Position numbers and translations under genes: made by a program. Source: Amycolatopsis circi (GTDB lineage: Bacteria; Actinomycetota; Actinomycetes; Mycobacteriales; Pseudonocardiaceae). From it: 64,000 nucleotides of DNA. The stretch lies in the NCBI RefSeq assembly GCF_003385235.1, contig NZ_PQIA01000013.1, positions 62,001 through 126,000 on the forward strand. Reading direction: 5' to 3'. The notes beneath the pieces are model-generated. The model was not told the origin of the DNA. It worked only from the letters and a program-made list of their open reading frames with translations, and did not search any database. Positions 33,296 through 40,191 of the stretch are shown here, piece after piece. The stretch's first letter is position 1; each line of letters begins with the position of its first letter.

Positions 33296-33922
33296 TCAGG
33301 CCACCGCGTAGTCCCCGAGCGCGGGTTCCAGCAGGTCGAACGCCCGCGCCGCCTCGCTCGCGACCGTCTCCGCGATCTCGTCGTCCGGCCGTCCGGCCAG
33401 GGTCAGCTCCTCGATCCGCTCGAACAGACTGTGGTGCACCGCCCCGAGCACCGCGGCCGCCGTCCGGACGGTGATGTCCGTCCGGACGCTGCCCGTCGCC
33501 TCCGCCAGTGCCGCCGCCAACGCCCGTTCCCGCTGTTCGTGCAGGCCCCGCAGGCACGCCGACAACGTCGGGCTCTCCGCGACCATCCGGCTGAACTCCA
33601 GCCCCGCGAATCCGACCACCGGGTCCTTCGCGGCGACTCCGGCCTCGAACGCCCGCCGCAGCGCCGCGAGCGCGGACTCCCCGGGTTCCCGCGACGACAC
33701 GGCATCCGCCAGCGTCGCGACGAACTCGTCCTGCCGGTCCAGGACCAGGTCTTCCTTGCGGGCGAAGTAGTTGGTCACCGTCTTCTTCGCCACCCGCGCG
33801 GCCTCCGCGACCTGGGCGATCGTCGTTTCCTCGAAGCCCTGCTCCAGGAACAGCCGCGTCGCGTGGTCGGAGATCAGCTGGCGCGTCTCCTGCTTCTTGG
33901 CTTCCCGCAGCCCTAGCTCCAT
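33296..33922 (-). CDS. TetR-family transcriptional regulator
   Basis: A 208-aa regulator with the N-terminal TetR helix-turn-helix: TRQLISDHATRLFLEQGFEETTIAQVAEAARVAKKTVTNYFARKEDL-like sequence over residues 13-58, where VAKKTVTNYFARKE is the recognition helix region. The remaining helical domain binds an unknown ligand. ATG at 33922 has GGAGGT nine bases upstream. It is divergent from the DUF5701-like gene, and two related operator sequences lie in the gap, one over its own start region and one over the other promoter. It precedes the MFS exporter gene on the same strand. Confidence 0.92.
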   Translation of the reverse strand: MELGLREAKKQETRQLISDHATRLFLEQGFEETTIAQVAEAARVAKKTVTNYFARKEDLVLDRQDEFVATLADAVSSREPGESALAALRRAFEAGVAAKDPVVGFAGLEFSRMVAESPTLSACLRGLHEQRERALAAALAEATGSVRTDITVRTAAAVLGAVHHSLFERIEELTLAGRPDDEIAETVASEAARAFDLLEPALGDYAVA

Positions 33923-33929
33923 CGAAAAC

Positions 33930-33944
33930 TTACCTCCGACGTAA
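33930..33944. promoter_or_regulatory. TetR operator candidate 1
   Basis: TTACCTCCGACGTAA has inverted TTAC/GTAA ends and shares the NNCCGACGTAA core with the site at 33982-33996. It lies eight bases upstream of the tetR ATG and overlaps its ribosome-binding site. Confidence 0.65.
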
Positions 33945-33951
33945 TTTTACC

Positions 33952-33980
33952 TTGACACCTGTTGGCAGTCTCGGCATACT
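33952..33980 (+). promoter_or_regulatory. Sigma-70-type promoter of the DUF5701-like gene
   Basis: TTGACA (33952-33957) and CATACT (33975-33980) are 17 bp apart, a near-consensus housekeeping promoter. The second TetR operator candidate begins two bases after the -10 box, at the expected transcription start. Confidence 0.65.
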
Positions 33981-33981
33981 T

Positions 33982-33996
33982 TTACTACCGACGTAA
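33982..33996. promoter_or_regulatory. TetR operator candidate 2
   Basis: TTACTACCGACGTAA matches the site at 33930-33944 in 13 of 15 positions in the same orientation. It lies directly downstream of the -10 box, so binding would block transcription start of the DUF5701-acetyltransferase genes. Confidence 0.65.
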
Positions 33997-34018
33997 ACAT
34001 AGCCCGAAGGAGAACTTC

Positions 34019-34648
34019 TTGTCGATTGCCGCTCTTCCGTCGCTCGAGGACCAGGCGGACCGCCTGATCGCACTGGGGGTGCCCGAGATCGCGCAGCTTT
34101 CCGCCGACGACCTGCGCACGTTCGCCGCGGCCCACAGCGACGTGGACGGGGCACTGCTGGCGATCCACCCGGATCGCGCGCCCGCGTCGGCGCTCTCGCC
34201 GCTGCTCCGCCGCGAGGGCAAAGCGGGGTTCGTCGTCACCGACATGACGGACGTCGACCAGTTCGCGCCGCACGACATCGATCTGCCCGACGCGCCGCTG
34301 TACCTCGTCACCGGGGTCGACCGGGGCGACGAGATGGCCAACTGGAGCCCCGAGGAGGCCTTGCCCGCGATCACCAAGGCCGGACGCAGTCCGCTGCTGC
34401 TCACCGAGGGGATCCACTGGGTGCTGCAGCAGCCGTCGGCGCTCGAGCGCAACCAGTGCTTCATGACCATCGGCTCCCGGCTGCGCAAGGAGAACGGCAA
34501 GTTCGACGCGCGCACGCCGGCGCTGTGGATCAGCAACGGCACCGGCCGCGACGGCAGCGAGCGGCGCGGCGCCCCGAAGGTCGGCTGGTGCTGGTGGGGC
34601 AACCGGCACACCTGGCTGGGTTTCGGGTCCGCCGCCGCCCGCCGCTGA
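34019..34648 (+). CDS. DUF5701-like protein
   Basis: A protein of about 209 aa with a conserved WCWWGNRHTWLGFGSA C-terminus and internal LLRREGKAGFVVTDMTDVD, features I associate with the DUF5701 family of actinomycetes, whose function is unknown. No signal peptide or membrane segment. TTG at 34019 is chosen because AAGGAG lies six bases upstream and the promoter boxes end 38 bases before. It is divergent from and probably repressed by the TetR protein. The acetyltransferase gene follows after 29 bp. Confidence 0.7.
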   Translation: MSIAALPSLEDQADRLIALGVPEIAQLSADDLRTFAAAHSDVDGALLAIHPDRAPASALSPLLRREGKAGFVVTDMTDVDQFAPHDIDLPDAPLYLVTGVDRGDEMANWSPEEALPAITKAGRSPLLLTEGIHWVLQQPSALERNQCFMTIGSRLRKENGKFDARTPALWISNGTGRDGSERRGAPKVGWCWWGNRHTWLGFGSAAARR

Positions 34649-34677
34649 ACCGTCACGCCGCTGAAACGCACACTGAG

Positions 34678-35325
34678 GTGAGTTCCATTTTCCCTGATCC
34701 GACCGTCCTGCACCCGATGCCCGAACAGCCGCGAGTGGTGCTGCTCAAGCCGCTGGTCACCTCGCCGCTGATCGACGTCGGCGAGTTCTCCTACTACGAC
34801 GACCCGGACGATCCGACCGCCTTCGAGACCCGCAACGTGCTGTACCACTACGGGCCGGAGAAGCTCGTGATCGGCAAGTACTGCGCGCTCGGCGAGGGCG
34901 TGCGGTTCATCATGAACGGCGCGAACCACCGGATGGACGGGCCGTCGACGTTCCCGTTCCCGATCATGGGCGGTGGCTGGGCCGAACACTTCGACGTCAT
35001 CACCGGGCTGCCCGGCCGCGGCGACACGGTGCTGGGCAACGACGTCTGGCTCGGGTACCGGGCGATGGTCATGCCGGGGGTCCGCATCGGACACGGCGCG
35101 GTCGTCGCGTCCGGAGCCGTCGTGGTGGACGACGTGCCGGACTACGGCATCGTCGGCGGCAACCCGGCCAAGCTGATCCGGCGGCGGTACCGCGACGAGG
35201 ACGTCGAACGGCTGCTGGCGATCGCCTGGTGGGACTGGCCGCTCGAGCACCTCACCAAGCACGTGCGCACGGTCATGTCCGGCAGCGTCGACGAACTGGC
35301 GAGGGCCGCCGCCGAACTCGCGTAA
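34678..35325 (+). CDS. Xenobiotic (Vat/CatB-type) hexapeptide acetyltransferase
   Basis: A 215-aa left-handed beta-helix acetyltransferase. The N-terminus (VVLLKPLVTSPLIDVGEFSYYDD) and MNGANHRMDGPSTFPF, with the catalytic His, match streptogramin A (Vat) and type B chloramphenicol (CatB) acetyltransferases; hexapeptide repeats are seen in VWLGYRAMVMPGVRIGHG. These enzymes inactivate antibiotics by acetyl-CoA-dependent O-acetylation, though many homologues have other substrates. GTG at 34678 gives an N-terminus that lines up with Vat proteins; the ATG at 34717 would shorten it. Together with TetR, exporter and nucleotidyltransferase it suggests a resistance locus. Confidence 0.85.
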   Translation: MSSIFPDPTVLHPMPEQPRVVLLKPLVTSPLIDVGEFSYYDDPDDPTAFETRNVLYHYGPEKLVIGKYCALGEGVRFIMNGANHRMDGPSTFPFPIMGGGWAEHFDVITGLPGRGDTVLGNDVWLGYRAMVMPGVRIGHGAVVASGAVVVDDVPDYGIVGGNPAKLIRRRYRDEDVERLLAIAWWDWPLEHLTKHVRTVMSGSVDELARAAAELA

Positions 35326-35334
35326 CTCGGTAAC

Positions 35335-36183
35335 GTGGCAGGCGTGCCCAGTGAGATACCAGAGGAAGTCCGCCGAAGCACCGCACTGTTCCTGTCCACA
35401 GTGGACCGAATCGCGCCAGGACTGGTGACCGGTTTCTACCTGGTCGGCTCGGTCTGCTTCGGCGACTTCCACGCTCGCGGCGCCGGACGCGGGCGGCTGG
35501 GCACGGCCAGCGACATCGATTTCGTCGCGGTCACTGATCGGCGCGCGGAACCCGGCGATGTTGAGGCACTGGCGCAGGCGCACGCCGCCACGGTCGCCCA
35601 GTTCCCGAAGCCGCATTTCGACGGATCCGTGCTGACCTGGGCCGATCTCGCCGCCGGACCGGAGGACTGCCCGGACGTTCCGTGCGCGCAGGAAAGCCGG
35701 TTCACCGCGGCGGGGCGGGACGGCATCAATCCGGTGCTGTTTTGCGAACTCGCCAGCCGCGGGATCACGCTACGCGGACCGGCATCGTCCGATGTGGACG
35801 TTTGGGCGGACCAAGATGCCTTGCGTGCGTTCACTGTCGACAACCTGAGCCGCTATTGGCGGCCGTGGTGGGAGAAGAACCGGCACACCAGCGCGTTGTC
35901 GCTCGCGATCGGCATGAGCCCGTGGTTCCCGGTGTGGGCGGTGCTCGGGGTGAGCCGCCTGCACTATGTGCTGGCCACCGGGGAAATGACGTCCAAATGC
36001 GGCGCGGGGCGTTACGCGGCAAGGGAATTCAACTCACGTTGGCAGCGGATCATCGCGGAGAGCTTGAGCCTGCGCACCGGTGGCGCGGAAGGCCGTCGCA
36101 GCTACCGCAATCCTTTGGCCCGACGACGCGACACCCTCGCGTTCCTGGACGCCACGATCGACGACGCGCTCGCCCTGGCCTAG
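35335..36183 (+). CDS. Nucleotidyltransferase, aminoglycoside adenylyltransferase (AadA)-like
   Basis: The 282-aa protein contains the pol-beta nucleotidyltransferase signature as GSVCFGDFHARG followed by SDIDFVAVTD, in which the two Asp residues bind Mg-ATP; the usual gap between them is widened by a glycine/arginine-rich loop. A helical C-terminal domain (FTVDNLSRYWRPWW and TSKCGAGRYAARE) resembles ANT(3'')-type and DUF4111 proteins. Adenylylation of an aminoglycoside is possible but not shown. GTG at 35335 is used; GTG at 35344 is an alternative, and neither has a strong ribosome-binding site. It follows the acetyltransferase by 9 bp and so is probably in its operon. A decamer lies at 35352. 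Confidence 0.75.
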   Translation: MAGVPSEIPEEVRRSTALFLSTVDRIAPGLVTGFYLVGSVCFGDFHARGAGRGRLGTASDIDFVAVTDRRAEPGDVEALAQAHAATVAQFPKPHFDGSVLTWADLAAGPEDCPDVPCAQESRFTAAGRDGINPVLFCELASRGITLRGPASSDVDVWADQDALRAFTVDNLSRYWRPWWEKNRHTSALSLAIGMSPWFPVWAVLGVSRLHYVLATGEMTSKCGAGRYAAREFNSRWQRIIAESLSLRTGGAEGRRSYRNPLARRRDTLAFLDATIDDALALA

Positions 36184-36259
36184 CGCGCGGATCGGGCCAG
36201 GAATGGCCGGAATTACTTGCTTGCGGCCGTGCTCGGGCACACCTAGCCTCGACCTCAAG

Positions 36260-36291
36260 CTAGCACAAACGGGAATATGTACTAGCACAAT
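36260..36291. promoter_or_regulatory. Direct-repeat operator of the PLP decarboxylase gene
   Basis: CTAGCACAA occurs at 36260-36268 and, within GTACTAGCACAAT, at 36282-36290, 22 bp apart. The 13-mer GTACTAGCACAAT (36279-36291) is repeated exactly at 40111-40123 before the MocR regulator gene. Direct repeats two turns apart in front of the target are typical of MocR/PdxR-type activators. Confidence 0.7.
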
Positions 36292-36305
36292 ATGGGGAGT
36301 GGCTG

Positions 36306-37736
36306 ATGACGAACGAGCTGGACCGCGGCGGGGTCGCGACGGACGCGGAATCGGCGGCGAGGCTGCTGCACGGTGTGGTGGATCAGCTGGTCGAGGGATG
36401 GCGCACGCGGCCGGAGCGTCCGGCGAGCCCAGTGACCGCGGATGCGGCGGAGATCCGCGACTGGCTCGAGAAGTATCCGCTGGAGAAACCGGAAGACCTC
36501 GAACAGGCCGTCCCGGAGGTGCTCGCCGCGCTTGACCGCTGGACCGTGCACACCGACCACCCGGGGTATTTCGGGCTGTTCAACCCGTCCGCGACCTGGG
36601 CGGGCGTGGCCGGAGACCTCATCACCGCGGCGGTCAATCCACAGCTCGCCGCGTGGAGCCACGCGCCGTTCGCGGTCGAGGCCGAACAGCGGTGCATCGA
36701 CCTCTTCGCCGGACGGCTCGGCCTCCCGGACACCGCGGGCGGCCACTTCACCAGCGGCGGCGCGGAGGCCAACGCGACCGCGGTGCTGACCGCGCTCACC
36801 CACGCGTTTCCGGAATACAGCACCGGCGGCCTGCGCGCCCTCGATGCCGCGCCGGTGTTCTACGCCGGCGCGGATTCCCATTTGGCCTGGCTGAAAATCG
36901 CCCACGCCGCCGGGCTCGGCCGCGATGCTTGCCGACTGGTGCCGTCCGACGCGAGCGGTCGCCTGAACGTCGATGCGCTCGAAGCGTTGCTCGCCTCAGA
37001 CCGGCGGGACGGCAAAGCGCCATTCCTCGTCGTCGCCACCGCCGGGACTACCGGTGCCGGAATGATCGATCCGTTGCCGCGAATCGCCGACGTCGCGCAG
37101 GCCGCCGGGCTGCGATTCCACGTGGACGCGGCGTGGGGCGGAGCCGCCTGTCTGTCGGATCGGCTGCGCGGGGTCCTGGCCGGGATCGAACGCGCGGACA
37201 CGATCACGGTGGACGCGCACAAATGGCTGTCGGTGCCGATGGGCGCGGGGATGTTCTTCACGCGCGACCGGGCTGAGCTGAGTTCGTCGTTCACCGTGTC
37301 GACCTCGTACATGCCGGGGCGGGTCGACGACACCGCCGACCCGTATACGACCAGCACCCAGTGGTCGCGCAGGTTCATCGGGCTCAAGCTGTGGCTGAGT
37401 CTGCTGGCGTACGGGGTTTCCGGCTACAGCGACCAGATCGAACACGACGCGGCGCTCGGACAGGATCTGCGGGACCAGCTGACCGGTGCGGGATGGATCG
37501 CCGTCAACGACACGCCGCTGCCGATCGTGTGCGCGACTCGCGCCGACGCGCCGGTCGATCCGGAGGAATCCTGGCAGTGGCACAGCGATCTCGCGGAGCG
37601 GGTCAACGCCACTGGCTCCGCGTGGGTGAGCCCAGTTCGCGTCGCGGGACGGCCGGCGCTGCGGGTGTGCATCATCAGCTGGCGCACGCGGACCGAGGAC
37701 ATCGTGCGGCTGCGCGAGATTCTGGACCGAGTGTAA
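36306..37736 (+). CDS. Group II PLP-dependent amino acid decarboxylase
   Basis: A 476-aa fold-type I PLP decarboxylase of the aromatic-L-amino-acid / diaminobutyrate / glutamate decarboxylase group. HPGYFGLFNPSA, GHFTSGGAEANATA, FHVDAAWGG and the PLP Lys in TVDAHKWLSVPMG are all present. It removes the alpha-carboxyl of an amino acid to give an amine; which amino acid cannot be decided. The upstream gap of 122 bp has two CTAGCACAA direct repeats shared with the MocR regulator gene at 38767-40104, its probable controller. Ribosome-binding site GGGGAG about eight bases from the ATG. Confidence 0.9.
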   Translation: MTNELDRGGVATDAESAARLLHGVVDQLVEGWRTRPERPASPVTADAAEIRDWLEKYPLEKPEDLEQAVPEVLAALDRWTVHTDHPGYFGLFNPSATWAGVAGDLITAAVNPQLAAWSHAPFAVEAEQRCIDLFAGRLGLPDTAGGHFTSGGAEANATAVLTALTHAFPEYSTGGLRALDAAPVFYAGADSHLAWLKIAHAAGLGRDACRLVPSDASGRLNVDALEALLASDRRDGKAPFLVVATAGTTGAGMIDPLPRIADVAQAAGLRFHVDAAWGGAACLSDRLRGVLAGIERADTITVDAHKWLSVPMGAGMFFTRDRAELSSSFTVSTSYMPGRVDDTADPYTTSTQWSRRFIGLKLWLSLLAYGVSGYSDQIEHDAALGQDLRDQLTGAGWIAVNDTPLPIVCATRADAPVDPEESWQWHSDLAERVNATGSAWVSPVRVAGRPALRVCIISWRTRTEDIVRLREILDRV

Positions 37737-37754
37737 GCGCGGTATGTTGCCTGG

Positions 37755-38150
37755 ATGCGGGTGAGATACCAGGTCGTCGCCTTTGACGCGGCAGATCTCG
37801 CTGCGGAGAGCGCGTTCTGGGCTGGCGTACTCGGCGGCCAGGTGGAGGCGGAAAGCGACTGGCACATGGTCACCGTGGACGGCGCGCCGCGCATCGGCGT
37901 GCAACTAGCACCGGACCACGTACCGCCAGAGTGGCCGGACGGCCCGACCCGGCAACACGTTCACCTCGATCTGTGGGTCGAGGACTTCGCCGAGGCTCAC
38001 GAGCACGTCAGGTCGCTCGGGGCTACCTTGCTGAAGGAGGCCGAAGGGAACGCATCCGGCGACGACTTCCAGGTGTACGCCGATCCGGCCGGGCATCCCT
38101 TCTGCCTGTGCTGGCTGCCCGCTGCGCAACCGACTGGTCAGACCGGGTAA
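37755..38150 (+). CDS. VOC-family (glyoxalase-like) protein
   Basis: A 131-aa protein with the two-half VOC layout: RYQVVAFDAADLAAESAFWAGVLGG and a second half with HVHLDLWVEDFAEAHEHV then VYADPAGHPFCLCWLP. It resembles the actinobacterial glyoxalase-like subgroup often annotated as bleomycin-resistance-like; function unknown. It lies 18 bp behind the decarboxylase gene and may be co-transcribed. The sequence of its last 20 codons recurs in three degenerate copies downstream (38217-38831). A decamer lies at its start (37762). Confidence 0.8.
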   Translation: MRVRYQVVAFDAADLAAESAFWAGVLGGQVEAESDWHMVTVDGAPRIGVQLAPDHVPPEWPDGPTRQHVHLDLWVEDFAEAHEHVRSLGATLLKEAEGNASGDDFQVYADPAGHPFCLCWLPAAQPTGQTG

Positions 38151-38831
38151 CCACGGCCGTCATCCCGCAGGATCGCGTGCGTCGCCGCGGCCTCCTTCGC
38201 AACTTAGCCCCGCCCCGGCCAGGAATCCTTCTCCCGGTGCTGGCTGGCCGCTGACCAACCGGACTGGTCAGGCCCGGGTAACCGCGCCCGTCCTCCCGCG
38301 GACTCGCGGACAGCGTCACTGCGAACTCCTCCGGACCCCCCCGCAAGCTGACCCAATGCCTGGGACTTAAGGCGGCGCTGTGGGTGCGGTTCGAAGTGTG
38401 CCTGTCCTGGTCGTGGGGGTGGGCGAGGCCGGCACGGGGTTTGCTGTCCGTGAGGGGAAGCGGCTAAGTGGGCGTAGGTCGGGCATTTCGGCGGAAGTGA
38501 CGTCCTTTGTGGACGGTAGGTAGGCGTGAAGCCGCGCCGCTTAAGTCCCTGGCATTGGCAAGCTGACCCCGCCGGACGCCCCTTCCGCCGGTGCTGGCTG
38601 GCCGCCGAACAACCGGACTGGTCAGGCAGGTAACCGCGCCCGTCGTCCCGCAGACTCCCGGACAGAGCCGCCGCGAACTCCCTCCAGAACGCCACCGGCC
38701 GGACGTATAAGCCACCCCGCCCGGGCAGCCCTTCTGCCCGTGCTGGCTGGTCGCCGACCGGGCCGGTCAAGCCGGGTAACCACGCCCGTCACCCTGCAGA
38801 ATCGCGTGCAGCGTCGCCGCGAACTCCTCCG
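38090..38831. repeat. Four degenerate copies of the VOC 3' end / MocR 3' end junction
   Basis: The anchor GTGCTGGCTG recurs at 38108, 38237, 38591 and 38740. Each copy of 115-125 bp reads like the last codons of the VOC gene (...PFCLCWL...) followed by the terminal codons of the MocR gene in reverse. The first copy is the real VOC end and the last is the real MocR end; the two between belong to no intact gene. Copy spacings are 129, 354 and 149 bp; the long one contains the 203 bp insertion at 38355. No other gene is supported in the 616 bp between 38151 and 38766. Confidence 0.8.
38355..38557. mobile_element. MITE-like non-autonomous element with target-site duplication
   Basis: Terminal inverted repeats CCAATGCCTGGGACTTAAGGCGGCGC (38353-38378) and its counterpart (38534-38558) match in 24 positions with one substitution and one 1-nt gap. 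The element is flanked by exact 12-bp direct repeats GCAAGCTGACCC (38343-38354 and 38558-38569). Removing the element and one flank restores a copy spacing of 139 bp in the surrounding repeat, close to the 129 and 149 of the other copies. No transposase is encoded in 203 bp, so a transposase elsewhere would have moved it. Confidence 0.8.
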
Positions 38832-40104
38832 CTTCGGCAGGCGACAGGCTCGCGAAGGTCACCCGAAGGCCCGGCGCGACGTTCGTCCGAAACGCCTCCC
38901 CGGTGCGCACCGCCCAGCCTCGTGCGAGGAGTGCCTGCGCCACCGCGCCCTCGGCCGGAGTCTGGATCCAGCCGTTGAACCCGGACCGGCCGGACAGCGT
39001 GATTCCGCGCCGCCCCAACGCATCCGCAAGAGCTTGCCGCCGGTCGCGGTAGGTCTCGCGGGCCGTGGTGAGCAGCTTGGGAGTCGCGGGATCGAGGAGG
39101 AGGGTCACAGCCAGTTCCTGCAGGAGATGGCTCGCCCAGCCCGCGCCGACCTGCTGCCGCCGGTGCACCCGGTCCACGGTGAGCCGGTCGCCGGTGATGA
39201 CGCTGAGCCGGAGGTCCGGGCCTAGGTACTTGGTCACCGAGCGGATCACCGCCCAGTGCCGGAAATCTCCTTGCCCAGCAACGGTTACCGATTCCGAGCC
39301 AGCGACGGCGGCAGCGTGGTCGTCCTCGATCACCAGGACGTTTTCGTGACGCTGGAACACTTTCCGCAGCTCCGAAGCCCGTTCCGGACTGAGTGCGGCA
39401 CCGGTGGGATTCTGTGCGCGCGGCGTGAGAACGCACGCCGCCGGGCGCTGTTCGAGCGCACGTTGCAGGAGGTCGGCACACAGGCCGTCGTCGTCGACCG
39501 GCACTGCGATCGGGCGCAAGCCCAGTGCGGATACGAGATCCAGGACGCCGCCGAAGGCTGGATCCTCGACGAGCACGGTGTCACCGGGCCACAGGTGTGC
39601 CTGCAGCACGCGCTCGATGGCGTCCATCGCGCCACCGGCGACCGCGAGGTGTTCGGCGGCGAGACCGTCGCGTTCGAAGTCGAGGCGGAACCAGTCCAGC
39701 AGGGCGGGCAGGTTGCCGGATTCGCCGTAGAGCCATTGCCGTCCGGACAGGTTGGCGAGTGCGGGCTGCAGCGGCGGGAGCAGCGCGGGGTCGGGGTTGC
39801 CGTCGGCAAGGTCGCGTACGCCTGGCCCGACCGGGGCGCCGAGTGCGCGGTTCTTCGGCGCGGTCCGTTCAAGCACACGGGTCCCGGCACGGCCGGAGGC
39901 TGCGACGAGACCGCGGTTGCGCAGCGTCCGATAGGCAGCGTTGACGGTCGCCGGGCTCACCGAGAGCCGCGCGGCAAGCTCGCGCACGGTGGGCAGCCGC
40001 GCGCCGGCCGCCAGCCTTCCGGCGGAGATGGCACCCTCAACCGACAGCGCGATCTCAGCGGCCGTCCGGCCGGACAACGCCGCAGCCTCGATCGGGTCAG
40101 TCAT
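38767..40104 (-). CDS. MocR-type regulator (GntR HTH fused to aminotransferase-like domain)
   Basis: The 445-aa protein has an N-terminal GntR winged helix (LPTVRELAARLSVSPATVNAAYRTLRNRGLV at about 37-67) joined to a class I aminotransferase-like domain that keeps the PLP Lys in SVTKYLGPDLRLSVI and the TPRAQNPTGAAL segment. MocR/PdxR/GabR proteins use PLP or a PLP-substrate adduct as signal and bind direct repeats. The same 13-mer lies 6 bp upstream of its own ATG and in the promoter of the PLP decarboxylase gene, so it likely represses itself and activates the decarboxylase. Its 3' end forms the last unit of the junction repeats. Confidence 0.9.
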   Translation of the reverse strand: MTDPIEAAALSGRTAAEIALSVEGAISAGRLAAGARLPTVRELAARLSVSPATVNAAYRTLRNRGLVAASGRAGTRVLERTAPKNRALGAPVGPGVRDLADGNPDPALLPPLQPALANLSGRQWLYGESGNLPALLDWFRLDFERDGLAAEHLAVAGGAMDAIERVLQAHLWPGDTVLVEDPAFGGVLDLVSALGLRPIAVPVDDDGLCADLLQRALEQRPAACVLTPRAQNPTGAALSPERASELRKVFQRHENVLVIEDDHAAAVAGSESVTVAGQGDFRHWAVIRSVTKYLGPDLRLSVITGDRLTVDRVHRRQQVGAGWASHLLQELAVTLLLDPATPKLLTTARETYRDRRQALADALGRRGITLSGRSGFNGWIQTPAEGAVAQALLARGWAVRTGEAFRTNVAPGLRVTFASLSPAEAEEFAATLHAILQGDGRGYPA

Positions 40105-40110
40105 CTGTCT

Positions 40111-40123
40111 GTACTAGCACAAT
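40111..40123. promoter_or_regulatory. MocR autoregulatory site
   Basis: GTACTAGCACAAT matches the decarboxylase promoter (36279-36291) over all 13 bases. It ends seven bases before the mocR start codon on the minus strand and overlaps the -10 region expected from the TTGACC box at 40138-40143. Confidence 0.7.
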
Positions 40124-40137
40124 CAGGGAAATCCTGT

Positions 40138-40185
40138 GGTCAACCGCCGCGGGGTTGACCTTCAAGCTGCTTGAAGCCTGATGAT
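40138..40185. promoter_or_regulatory. Back-to-back promoters of mocR and the MerR-clamp gene, with MerR operator
   Basis: GGTCAACC (40138-40145) and GGTTGACC (40153-40160) are mirror-image -35 boxes for the divergent genes. In the plus direction TTGACC is followed by a 19-bp spacer containing the perfect palindrome CTTCAAGC-T-GCTTGAAG (40160-40176) and then GATGAT (40180-40185) as -10. An operator inside an over-long 19-bp spacer is the hallmark of MerR-activated promoters. The GTG at 40192 would be at or next to the transcription start, making a leaderless mRNA. Confidence 0.7.
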
Positions 40186-40191
40186 GGGCAG

